This document shows, piece after piece, positions 1 to 9,000 of a stretch of 9,270 nt of DNA. The position numbers and the translations under genes were made by a program. The stretch's first letter is position 1; each line of letters opens with the position of its first letter. The notes under the pieces are model-generated. The model worked only from the letters and a program-made list of their open reading frames with translations. It did no database searches and was not told where the DNA came from. The stretch is from Phycisphaerae bacterium. Its GTDB lineage: Bacteria > Planctomycetota > Phycisphaerae > Phycisphaerales > SM1A02. The DNA lies in the NCBI GenBank assembly GCA_030432455.1, contig JAUIHC010000096.1, positions 1 to 9,270 of the forward strand, given 5' to 3'.

Positions 1-110
1 TCGAGCACGCGGACGTCGGAGCACTTCATGTCGGAACAGGTCCGGGCGCACTCGATGGCGAACGCCCGGACCTGCTCGGGATCCTTCTGAATCCGCTGAC
101 GGGTCGTCAT
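1..110 (-). CDS. rsfS: Ribosomal silencing factor RsfS (YbeB/Iojap family), N-terminal part only
   Basis: Only the first 36 codons are in the window; the gene runs off the left edge. Translation from the ATG at 108-110 gives MTTRQRIQKDPEQVRAFAIE followed by CARTCSDMKCSDVRVL. The segment 'FAIECAR...DMKCSDVRVL' fits the opening helix and first strand of RsfS proteins, where a run like 'A..aa..l.d.K..dv.vlDv' is typical. RsfS binds uL14 on the large subunit and blocks subunit joining when nutrients are scarce (family knowledge). The start codon lies 4 nt after the hppA stop, so the gene is probably co-transcribed and perhaps translationally coupled with hppA; no clear Shine-Dalgarno precedes it. 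The downstream signature of the family (about 'VTDYFVI') is outside the window, so the call rests on a short stretch. Confidence 0.62.
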   Translation of the reverse strand, partial: MTTRQRIQKDPEQVRAFAIECARTCSDMKCSDVRVL

Positions 111-114
111 GCGG

Positions 115-2649
<2,535 letters not shown>

Positions 2650-2658
2650 CGGTGGAGG

Positions 2659-2663
2659 TCCTT
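2659..2663 (-). promoter_or_regulatory. Shine-Dalgarno of hppA, fixes the start
   Basis: On the minus strand AAGGA is followed by 9 nt and then the ATG at 2647-2649. This supports starting hppA at MSIPFLAS rather than at an in-frame ATG 64 codons upstream, whose extra residues are Arg/Pro-rich and unlike any pyrophosphatase N-terminus. Confidence 0.7.
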
Positions 2664-2907
2664 CGAGATCCGGTCTTGGCCGCCGAGCATGGTGAGCGGC
2701 GAGGAATCGATGCGGGGACGAACGCCGACCTCCGGAACGACGGTGGCGCCGGTCTCGGGAGATCGGTCGCCTTCCGAACGGAGGCCGCATGCCCCGCCCG
2801 GCATTCGGGGGGAGCACGATGTGCAATCGGGACGACGACACGGCCCGTCGCCGGGTCCATCGGCTGGATGGTCGCGAATACGACAGGAATGACAGCCCGC
2901 CGCCGTC

Positions 2908-2931
2908 GGCAGCTCGCCGAGGCGGCCTGCC
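2908..2931 (-). terminator. Weak candidate hairpin after rpsU
   Basis: GGCAG and CTGCC arms (5 bp) enclose a GC-rich interior that can add a few more pairs with a bulge. It starts 20 nt past the rpsU stop. There is no T-tract after it in the reading direction, so it may be only a partial terminator or nothing. Confidence 0.22.
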
Positions 2932-2950
2932 ACCCCGTGAGCGGAGATGG

Positions 2951-3148
2951 TCAGCGGCTCATGATCGCGGCACGGGCCACGCGGGCCACGCGCTTGCGCT
3001 CTTCGCGGCGGTTGCGCTCGGAGGGCTTCTCGTAGTACTGACGCTTCTTCACGTCCTTGGTCAGCCCTTCCTTCTCGCAGAGCTTCTTGAAGCGGCGAAG
3101 CATCTGCTCCGCACTCTCGCCTCCGCGAGCCTTGATTCGAATCGCCAT
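2951..3148 (-). CDS. rpsU: Small ribosomal subunit protein bS21
   Basis: This 65-residue, very basic protein begins MAIRIKARGGESAEQMLRRF and contains RQYYEKPSERNRREERKR, matching bS21 (E. coli has LRRFKR...EFYEKPT.ERKR at the same spacing). bS21 sits on the 30S platform near the 3' end of 16S rRNA and helps mRNA engagement (family knowledge). The length suits the family. The start at 3148 is preferred over the in-frame ATG at 3178: GGAG lies 10 nt upstream of 3148, bS21 proteins normally begin at this point, and no Shine-Dalgarno precedes 3178. The gene is transcribed away from the secreted-protein gene and lies upstream of hppA and rsfS on the same strand. A good promoter candidate lies about 70 bp upstream. 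Confidence 0.95.
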   Translation of the reverse strand: MAIRIKARGGESAEQMLRRFKKLCEKEGLTKDVKKRQYYEKPSERNRREERKRVARVARAAIMSR

Positions 3149-3158
3149 GCCGTGGGTG

Positions 3159-3176
3159 CTCCGGCCCGGTCGGGCC
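3159..3176 (-). promoter_or_regulatory. rpsU Shine-Dalgarno with an abutting leader hairpin
   Basis: Reading the minus strand, GGCCC-GACC-GGGCC (5-bp GC stem, 4-nt loop, 3163-3176) is followed at once by GAG of the Shine-Dalgarno GGAG (3162-3159), 10 nt before the start codon. A stem directly against the ribosome-binding site could modulate initiation; that regulatory role is inference. Confidence 0.45.
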
Positions 3177-3216
3177 ATGAAAGGAATGCCTGTGGAGATA
3201 CCGGGGAAAGTCCCGC

Positions 3217-3245
3217 ATTACACCGGATCCGCCGCCGTCCTGCAA
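3217..3245 (-). promoter_or_regulatory. Candidate sigma-70-type promoter of rpsU
   Basis: On the minus strand TTGCAG (3245-3240) and TGTAAT (3222-3217) are separated by exactly 17 bp. The -10 matches five of six consensus positions. Transcription would begin near 3210, giving an rpsU leader of about 60 nt that includes the GC hairpin next to the Shine-Dalgarno. Confidence 0.5.
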
Positions 3246-3377
3246 GCGACTCACGAGGAGTTCCTCCGCCCTTCCCGGCCCCCCGTCGAGGTCGGCGACC
3301 CGCGGGTGGACCCGACTCGTCGTTAGTTGATGTGGCGAACGCCGTCAAGATCGGGACCGAGAACCGGCAAAAAAGGG

Positions 3378-3406
3378 TTGATAACGCGATTTCTGCGGCC
3401 CATAAA
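3378..3406 (+). promoter_or_regulatory. Candidate promoter for the secreted PEP-CTERM-type gene
   Basis: TTGATA (3378-3383), a 17-bp spacer and CATAAA (3401-3406) lie in the AT-rich part of the divergent region. Each hexamer matches four of six consensus positions. Use of this promoter would leave an untranslated leader of about 250 nt before the start at 3666, long enough to include the hairpin cluster at 3515-3561. A second possible pair, TTGGAT (from about 3451) and TATGTT, lies closer to the gene. Confidence 0.35.
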
Positions 3407-3514
3407 GTTCTACAAGGAATGGTTTTAGGCCAGTTGTTCACATTGTGGGTTGGATCCACGACCCGTCCCACTATGTTCGGTCGTGCGAGTCGTCGCGTGA
3501 TCCCCATGGTTCAC

Positions 3515-3561
3515 GTCGGGCCGACACCCGGGATGGTCCCGGGCACGACGGACAGCGTCGT
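3515..3561 (+). repeat. Three back-to-back inverted repeats in the leader region
   Basis: GTCGG-G-CCGAC (3515-3525), CCCGGGA-TGG-TCCCGGG (3527-3543, 7-bp stem, 3-nt loop) and ACGACG-GACAG-CGTCGT (3545-3561, 6-bp stem, 5-nt loop) follow one another with single-base gaps. The arms are perfect. They sit 105-150 bp upstream of the secreted-protein start. They may form a structured 5' leader, an attenuator or protein-binding sites; the sequence alone does not decide. Confidence 0.5.
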
Positions 3562-3650
3562 CGGATCAGAGTTCCCGATCCATCCACAGACCCGCCCCGT
3601 ATCGCGACCGCGAGAGAGACCCTGCTGGCCATGTGGCCCGCGTTTCATCC

Positions 3651-3656
3651 AAGGAG
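3651..3656 (+). promoter_or_regulatory. Strong Shine-Dalgarno of the secreted-protein gene
   Basis: AAGGAG is followed by 9 nt and then the ATG at 3666, which opens directly on a signal peptide. It excludes the in-frame ATG at 3633, which would add 11 residues before the signal sequence. It is the clearest ribosome-binding site in the window. Confidence 0.8.
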
Positions 3657-3665
3657 TATGCAGAG

Positions 3666-4382
3666 ATGAGAACGATTCACCAGGCAGGTGCCGCGACTGC
3701 CGTTCTGGCTGCCCTCACGGCGTCCGCGTCGGCTGCGATCAACTACGGCGACACGCTGACGATGCAGTATCTGGGCAACGGGGCCGGGCAGGCTGTGACG
3801 GCCACGGTCGATGAAGGCGTCAACTCGACGCAGGTCACCGGCGGCGTTCTGCAGTTCGCTGTCTCCGGGCATGGCACGGTCAGTACCTTCTGCGCCCAGT
3901 TCCTCCAGGGCGTGAGCGGCACGAACAACTTCGATGTGGTCGATCTGGCCCTGGTGCCCGAAGGCTCGACCAGCCCCGGCCCCATGGGCGAGGCCCGAGC
4001 GACGCTGATCCGGGACCTCTACGCCCGGAACTACGCCACGGTCATGTCGGCGACCGGGAGCGACGCCAACAGCAAGGCCGCGGCCTTCGCCATGGTCCTC
4101 TGGGAGATCACCCATCAGGACTCCCTGGCGACCACCGCCACGGGGATCCTCGCCGACCTGAACCTCTCCAGCGGCAACGCCCAGTTCTCGTCGGCGTCGT
4201 CCATCAACACCCTCGCGTCCAACATGCTGGCGGGCCTCGGCGTCAGCGGCTTCCAGAGCTACGGCGTCGCGGGTCTGACCAATGCGACGGTGCAGGACAT
4301 GCTGATCGTCGTTCCGGGCCCGGCCGGCCTCGCCGCGGCCTTCGGCATCGCGGGTCTGCGGACGCGTCGTCGTCGCGGCTGA
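3666..4382 (+). CDS. Secreted PEP-CTERM-type protein, thioester-domain-like, function unknown
   Basis: The 238-residue protein opens with a Sec signal peptide: MRTIHQAG, an Ala-rich hydrophobic core, and likely cleavage after the ASASAA stretch (about residue 23-24). It ends with VPGP (216-219), a short hydrophobic segment (220-231) and TRRRRG, the tripartite PEP-CTERM sorting signal recognised by exosortase-type systems. The mature part has a lone cysteine in TFCAQF (Cys76) and AAAFAMVLWEITH (138-150). This pairing of an early 'FC' with a later 'AFQxAxWEI' recalls secreted proteins related to the Cys-Gln thioester domain, but here Ala142 stands where Gln would be, so the internal bond is not expected. 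Residues 161-200 are Ser/Ala/Asn/Gly-rich. It is monocistronic by context: own leader and strong Shine-Dalgarno upstream, large palindrome 37 nt after the stop. No exosortase gene is in the window. Export and sorting are well supported; the biochemical role is unknown. Confidence 0.88.
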   Translation: MRTIHQAGAATAVLAALTASASAAINYGDTLTMQYLGNGAGQAVTATVDEGVNSTQVTGGVLQFAVSGHGTVSTFCAQFLQGVSGTNNFDVVDLALVPEGSTSPGPMGEARATLIRDLYARNYATVMSATGSDANSKAAAFAMVLWEITHQDSLATTATGILADLNLSSGNAQFSSASSINTLASNMLAGLGVSGFQSYGVAGLTNATVQDMLIVVPGPAGLAAAFGIAGLRTRRRRG

Positions 4383-4415
4383 CCCTAAGGCCCCATCGGA
4401 TCTCGACTCCCCTGT

Positions 4416-4449
4416 CGGCGACCGGCGCGGAATTCCGCGCCGGTCGTCG
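4416..4449 (+). terminator. Large GC palindrome, probable terminator of the secreted-protein gene
   Basis: Positions 4419-4446 form a perfect 28-bp palindrome centred on GGAATTCC, with arms CGACCGGCGCGG and CCGCGCCGGTCG. Allowing one G-U pair it extends to 4416-4449. It begins 37 nt after the stop codon at 4382. No T-tract follows on either strand, so it is a hairpin-type terminator or 3' stabilising structure without the classical U tail. Confidence 0.55.
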
Positions 4450-4522
4450 CATGTGGGTGGAAGGGATGTCGTGGCTCGGACGCCGTCGATTCCGGCGAGG
4501 ATGGGTCTTCCTGACCGATGTC

Positions 4523-4554
4523 CGCGGTGAAGGATCCCGTCGCGATCCTCCGCG
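4523..4554 (+). promoter_or_regulatory. Bulged 11-bp hairpin just upstream of the NYN nuclease start
   Basis: CGCGG (4523-4527), a TGA bulge and AGGATC (4531-4536) pair with GATCCT (4544-4549) and CCGCG (4550-4554) around a 7-nt loop. The structure ends 12 nt before the ATG at 4567. It occupies the place where a Shine-Dalgarno would be, and none other is evident. A translational control or RNase-processing element is possible but unproven. Confidence 0.45.
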
Positions 4555-4566
4555 ACCCGACCCGCC

Positions 4567-5295
4567 ATGCCGCTGCTGCTCGACGCGTACAACATCCTTC
4601 ATGTGGTCGGCGTGCTGCCTCCCGATCTGGCGGGCGTCGATCTCGACGAACTCGCCGACCTGGTCGCCGGAAGCCGGTTCCGCAACGAGTCCGCGATCCT
4701 CGTGTGCGACGGCCCGACCCGTCGGCACCGGGCGGCACATCCATCGGTGCACGTGCGTTTCGCGGGCCCCGGTCGCTCCGCGGACGACCTCATCATCCGT
4801 CTGGTCGGCCGGTCCACGGCGCCTCGCCGGGTGACGGTCGTCACGAGCGATCGGGAGATCGCCCGAGCGGTACGACGCCGCCGGGCGACCGTCATCGAGT
4901 CCGATCGATTCCTTCGCATGCTGGCCGAGGACCATGCCGTCGGCGATCGCGAGCGTCCCCGCCGGGGACACGGCGGCCACCGCCACGTCGTGGACCGCCG
5001 TCAGGTTGACGCGTGGCTCCGGCTGTTCGATCTGGACCCTGACCTTCAGGCGATTCCGCCGAGCGCGGCCGTCCCCCCGCGATCCCCCGCCCCCGATCCG
5101 CCGACGAGCACCCCGACGCCCCCTCCCGGCCGCCCCGGCCGAGGACGGCCGGCGATCGACGCGGAACGGTTGGCCGACATCGATCCCGACACCGTGGACG
5201 AGCTCGACACCTCCACGCTCCTCGACGGCGTGATGGATCCGGCTCGGGATCCCGACGAATCCGACGATCCGGACGGCGACCAGCCCCGACACTGA
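4567..5295 (+). CDS. YacP/Rae1-like NYN-domain (PIN-like) endoribonuclease candidate
   Basis: Residues 1-120 of this 242-residue protein fit the NYN/YacP family (DUF901): MPLLLDAYNILH with Asp6 and Asn9, ILVCDGP with Asp48, SADDLIIRLV with Asp73/Asp74, and VTVVTSDREIARAVRRR with Asp95. These acidic residues form the metal site of PIN-like nucleases. B. subtilis Rae1 (YacP) cleaves mRNA at the ribosomal A site in a translation-dependent way; sharing that role is inference. The C-terminal half differs from the short Rae1: a basic link (128-146), a short helical piece (147-157), a Pro-rich stretch (163-190) and an acidic tail (196-242) with ADIDPDTVDELDTSTLLDG. The tail may be disordered or bind a partner. 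No Shine-Dalgarno is seen; the start is set by the family N-terminus. pdxH follows after 96 nt on the same strand. Confidence 0.82.
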   Translation: MPLLLDAYNILHVVGVLPPDLAGVDLDELADLVAGSRFRNESAILVCDGPTRRHRAAHPSVHVRFAGPGRSADDLIIRLVGRSTAPRRVTVVTSDREIARAVRRRRATVIESDRFLRMLAEDHAVGDRERPRRGHGGHRHVVDRRQVDAWLRLFDLDPDLQAIPPSAAVPPRSPAPDPPTSTPTPPPGRPGRGRPAIDAERLADIDPDTVDELDTSTLLDGVMDPARDPDESDDPDGDQPRH

Positions 5296-5391
5296 TCACG
5301 CCATCATCGAGAACCACCTGGCCGCTCTACGCTCTCCGGTCGGACACCCGCCTCGCCCCGCCTCCACATCGCACCCCGGCAGACGACCACC

Positions 5392-5994
5392 ATGGACTTC
5401 GACCACCCCCCCGCCGACCCGATCGCCGAGTTCCGCCTGTGGTTCGACGATGCCGCGGCTCGAGCCGGTCTTCCCAATCCCAACGCGATGACGCTCGCGA
5501 CGGTCGGGCCCGACGGCCGCCCCGCCGCCCGCATCGTGCTGCTCAAGATGTTCGACGACCGCGGGTTCGTCTTCTTCACCAACCGGACGAGCCGCAAGGG
5601 TGGCGACCTGGCCGCCCATCCGTCCGCGGCGATCCTCTTCCACTGGGACACGCTGGAGCGGCAGGTCCGCATCGAAGGCCGCGTCGAACTCGCGAGCGAC
5701 GCCGAGAGCGATGCCTACTACGAGAGCCGTCCGCGGGAGAGTCGCCTCAACGCCTGGGCGAGCGATCAGTCGCGTCCGATCGAGTCGCGATCGGCCCTCG
5801 AGGCTCGTCGCGCGGAGATCGATGCGACCTACCCCGAGGGCGTGGACCCGCCCCGACCGCCGCACTGGGGCGGCTACCGGGTGGTCCCGGATCGAATCGA
5901 GTTCTGGCAAGGCCACCCGTATCGCCTTCACGACCGCGTGGTCTACACGGCGGACGGCGAGGGGGGGTGGGGGGTGCGGCGGTTGATGCCGTAG
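5392..5994 (+). CDS. pdxH: Pyridoxamine 5'-phosphate oxidase (PNPOx)
   Basis: The 200-residue FMN enzyme oxidises pyridoxamine or pyridoxine 5'-phosphate to pyridoxal 5'-phosphate, the last step of PLP synthesis and salvage. The split-barrel signatures are in order: NAMTLATVGPDGRPAARIVLLK (31-52) with Arg47 and Lys52, FFTNRTSRKG (61-70), RQVRIEGRVE (90-99), YYESRPRESRLNAWASDQS (109-127) and PPHWGGYRV...IEFWQG (156-174). Tyr109, Arg113 and Ser117 match the spacing of the E. coli PLP-phosphate ligands Tyr129, Arg133 and Ser137, and RLHDR (178-182) matches the Arg197/His199 region. The C-terminus WGVRRLMP parallels the usual '..RLxP' ending, so the gene is intact. The start is placed by family length; the leader lacks a clear Shine-Dalgarno. 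The last codons contain G7-T-G6 (5961-5974), a run prone to sequencing error, yet the frame stays correct. pdxH converges with dnaE. Confidence 0.96.
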   Translation: MDFDHPPADPIAEFRLWFDDAAARAGLPNPNAMTLATVGPDGRPAARIVLLKMFDDRGFVFFTNRTSRKGGDLAAHPSAAILFHWDTLERQVRIEGRVELASDAESDAYYESRPRESRLNAWASDQSRPIESRSALEARRAEIDATYPEGVDPPRPPHWGGYRVVPDRIEFWQGHPYRLHDRVVYTADGEGGWGVRRLMP

Positions 5995-6044
5995 GGGTGG
6001 ATCGAGCGTGGAGCGTGGAGAACGGGGCGGGGTTGAGGGGTTGG
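5961..6044 (+). repeat. G-rich tract with quadruplex potential at the pdxH-dnaE junction
   Basis: The plus strand carries G7-T-G6 (5961-5974), GGGG at 5994-5997, then GGGG (6024-6027), GGGG (6029-6032), GGGG (6037-6040) and GG (6043-6044) with short loops between the last four. Those last runs satisfy a two-layer quadruplex, and a three- or four-layer fold is possible with an upstream run and a long loop. A 7-bp direct repeat (GAGCGTG GAGCGTG) lies at about 6004-6017. The tract spans the end of pdxH and the whole 56-bp convergent gap. Confidence 0.4.
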
Positions 6045-6050
6045 TGTGAC

Positions 6051-9000
6051 TCAGTCGTCTTCGCCGCCGCCGGCGGCGCGATGGAAGCGGCGGCGGCGGT
6101 CTTCCTTTCGGGGCGGCACATAGCCGCCTCGCACCCGCACGCCGTCGGCCCCCGCATCGCGGAGCCTCGCCACCAGCTGGTCGTCCGGCACCACGCGGAT
6201 CCCCGGGGCGGCGAGCACCACGGTCCTCCCGTCCCTCAGCCGCAGGTGCACCGCGGTCTCGACCGGTCGCCCGGAGAGGGCCTGCACGCTGCGTGACGCC
6301 TGCTTGAGATGGCCGGAGACGAACCGCATCCGGTGCTGGACCTCGTCGGCACCCTCGTCCCGGGACTCGTCGAAGAGGATGTCCAGACGCGTCGCGAGCA
6401 TGCTGGGAAGCCGCTCGATCGGGATCACCTGTTCGACCACGATCTGCGGCTCGCCGCGGCCCTTCTCCAGCGAGCCGACGACCGCCACGATCCGATCGAC
6501 CTGAAGTTCCGCGCCGTACTTCGCGAACGCCTCGCTGAAGACGACCGCCTCCACCGTGCCGTGCTTGTCGGTCATGGTGGACATGGCCATCTTGTTGCCG
6601 GTCCGGGTGACGACCGGCCGCACGCGGTTCACGACGCCCGCGAAGATCACCGGCGCTCCTTCGGAGAGCTCCGCCAGCCTCGCCGTGGTCGTGGTGCAGA
6701 ACTCCGCGATCGTGCCCGCGAGTTCATCGAGCGGGTGACCGCTCACGAAGAATCCGAGCGCCTCCTTCTCCTCGGCGAGCCGGGTCAGCTGATCCCACGG
6801 CTTGACCTCGGGCAGCGGAAGCCGCGGCGTGGCGGCCGCCACGGCGGCGTCGTCGCCACCACCGCCGAAGAGCATGTTCTGGCCCGCGGAGCGATCCGCG
6901 GAGAGCGAACGCCCCGCCTTGTACGCGTCGGGCAGCGCCTGAAGCATCGCGGCCCGGGCGTCGGCACCGTGCACCGAGTCGAGGGCGCCGGCGCGGATCA
7001 GCGACTCGATCGCCTTCTGATTCACGCGGGCGTGATCGATCCGCTCGCAGAACTCGTGGAGGGATCCGACCGGCCCGTCGGCGGTCCTCGCATCCACGAT
7101 CGAGGCGATCGCGTCCTTGGCGATGCCCTTGATCGCCTGCAGGCCGAACCGCACCTCGCCACCGACGTTCGAGGGGCGCTCCCCCTCGCCGAAGACCACC
7201 GAGAAGTCCTCGCGAGAGAGGTTCACGTCCGGCGGCAGCACCGAGAAGCCGACATTCGGCACCTCCGGCGTCGAGTCGGGGAGCACCGTGCGTCGGCAGT
7301 CCTCCAGATACGAGGCCCACTCCTCGACCTTCTTCGCCTGGCTCTCGAAGGTCAGCACCGCGGCCATGTAGAACTTCGGGAAGTACGTCTTGAGATAGGC
7401 GGTCTGGTAGGCGACGATCGCGTAGCCGGTCGAGTGACTCTTGTTGAAGCCGTATCCCGCGAACTTGAGGATGAGCTCGAAGAGGTCGGTCGCCTGCTTC
7501 TCCTTGACCCCCCGTTCCGCGGCCCCGGAGATGAAGTCCGCCCGCGCGGCGTCGATGACGGTCATCTTCTTCTTCGAGATCGCCTTGATGACGGTGTACG
7601 CCTGTCGCAGCGGAATGCCGCCCAGACCGTGGAGCACCTGCATCACCTGCTCCTGATACACCATGATGCCGTATGTCTCGGCGGTGTATCGATCGACGAT
7701 CTCGTGCACGCTCGGCACCGGCTGACGGCCGTGCTTGCGGGCGTTGTAGTCGGGGATGAGATCCATCGGACCGGGCCGGTACAGGGCGTTCGCCGCGATG
7801 AGATCCTCGAGGCGGTCGGGCTGCATCTCGGTCAGCAGCTTGCGCATGCCGCCCGACTCGAACTGGAAGATGCCGCTGGTGTCGCCGCGGCGGAACAGGG
7901 CGAGGACCTTCTGATCGTCGAGCGGGATCCGCTCCATGTCGAGCGGGTGCGAGGTCGATCGCGACGCCGCGGACCCCGGCGCGGGCATCTCGCGTCCGAC
8001 CGCCTTCCAGATCGCCTCCTCCGGCATCGACTCCAGAACCAGCTGCCTCGCCCGCTCGATGGTCGAGAGCGTGCGCAGTCCGAGGAAGTCCATCTTGAGC
8101 AGGCCGATCCGTTCGCAGGTCGGACCGTCCCACTGCGTGACCGCGTCGTCGCTGCCGCTGGCCTTGCACAGCGGGACGATCGAGTCGAGCGGTCGGGTCG
8201 CGACGATCACGCCGGCGGCGTGCACGCCCGCGTGGCGGGCGTGGTCCTCGAGCGCCTTCGCGGCGGCGATGACCCGCTGGGCCCGCGGATCCGCATCGAT
8301 CGCGGCCCGGAACTCGGCGTCCTTCTGGAGCGCGTCGTCGATGGTGATGTTGAGTTCGGCGGGGACGAGGTTCGAGAGATGCTGCCCCTCGGAGGGCGAG
8401 AAGCCCATGACCCGGGCGACGTCCTTGATCGCGGCCTTCGCCTTGAGCCGACCGAAGGTGATGATCTGCGCGACGTGGCCGTACTTCTCCCGGACGTACT
8501 CGATGACCTTGCCGCGACCGTCCTGACAGATGTCGATGTCGATGTCGGGGTACTCGGCGCGGTCGGGGTCGGTGAACCGCTCGAACAGCAGGCCGTAGTG
8601 CACCGGGCACGCGTTGGAGAGTCCGAGCACGTAGCCGACCATGGTGCCGACGCCCGATCCTCTGGCGTTGGACGGGATGCCCCGCTGCCGCGCCCAGTTC
8701 ACAAAGTCCCAGACGATCAGGAAGTACGCGGAGATCAGCTTGTCCGCCAGCACCTTCAGTTCACGCTCGAGGCGGGCGCGGATCTCCTCGGTGACGCCGT
8801 CGGGTCCGTATCGCCAGATGAGCCCCGCCTCGCAGAGATCCCGCAACGCCCGGTCGCAGCCGTCCTTGAGCTCCTCCGCGGTGACGTCCTTTCGGTTCTC
8901 CGCGTCGAAGGGCAGGAGTTCGAACCGACCGCAGTAGCGCTTGAACCACTCGGTGAGATCGCTGCCGTCGTAGACCGGCGGCTCGCCCGGATGCACCACC

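Larger units (their letters stand above)
2650..2950. other. Non-coding gap between rpsU and hppA
   Basis: About 300 bp separate the rpsU stop from the hppA start, both on the minus strand. I see no credible gene: reading frames here are Arg/Pro/Gly-rich extensions of shadow frames. Apart from the hppA Shine-Dalgarno and one GC-rich inverted repeat near the rpsU end, I found no convincing -35/-10 pair for hppA. The gap could hold an hppA promoter with a poor consensus, or a long leader in an rpsU-hppA-rsfS transcript. Confidence 0.5.
3246..3665. other. Divergent intergenic region between rpsU and the secreted-protein gene
   Basis: With the rpsU leader, about 515 bp lie between the two divergent starts. 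No reading frame here looks like a real protein. A noticeably AT-richer core lies at about 3321-3475, holding candidate promoters in both directions; to its right the sequence becomes GC-rich again and contains three consecutive inverted repeats. A second, weaker leftward promoter-like pair (TTGACG 3348-3343, 17 bp, TAACGA 3325-3320) is also present. Confidence 0.5.

Noticed and set aside
2650..2841. Upstream in-frame extension of hppA to an ATG at 2841
   Set aside because: The extra 64 residues are Arg/Pro-rich and unlike the family, while a Shine-Dalgarno precedes the ATG at 2649.
3149..3178. Ten-residue N-terminal extension of rpsU (MARPGRSTHG)
   Set aside because: No Shine-Dalgarno precedes it, bS21 proteins start at MAIRIKAR, and the extension would be encoded by the GC hairpin next to the Shine-Dalgarno.
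3320..3348. TTGACG-17 bp-TAACGA on the minus strand as the main rpsU promoter
   Set aside because: The -35 is good but the -10 matches poorly; the pair at 3217-3245 has a far better -10 and the same spacing. It is kept only as a minor possibility.
2789..3814. Open frame of 341 codons on the plus strand crossing rpsU and the divergent region
   Set aside because: It runs antisense to rpsU and out of frame into the signal peptide of the secreted protein; composition is random-like.
3645..4595. Minus-strand open frame of 316 codons opposite the secreted-protein gene
   Set aside because: The plus strand has a signal peptide, sorting tail and Shine-Dalgarno; the antisense frame has no recognisable feature.
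4243..5292. Minus-strand open frame of 349 codons opposite the NYN nuclease gene
   Set aside because: Arg/Gly/Val-rich shadow frame opposite a gene with clear catalytic motifs.
6065..6078. 14-bp palindrome of CGCC/GGCG triplets near the dnaE stop as a terminator
   Set aside because: It lies inside the coding sequence and simply reflects Gly/Arg codon runs; no T-tract follows.
5439..6296. Plus-strand open frame of 285 codons overlapping pdxH and the dnaE end
   Set aside because: It is a +2 shadow of pdxH continuing antisense to dnaE, with Arg/Pro-rich composition.
6724..8610. Minus-strand open frame of 628 codons inside dnaE in another frame
   Set aside because: Same-strand alternative frame of a high-GC gene; Arg/Pro-rich with no domain.
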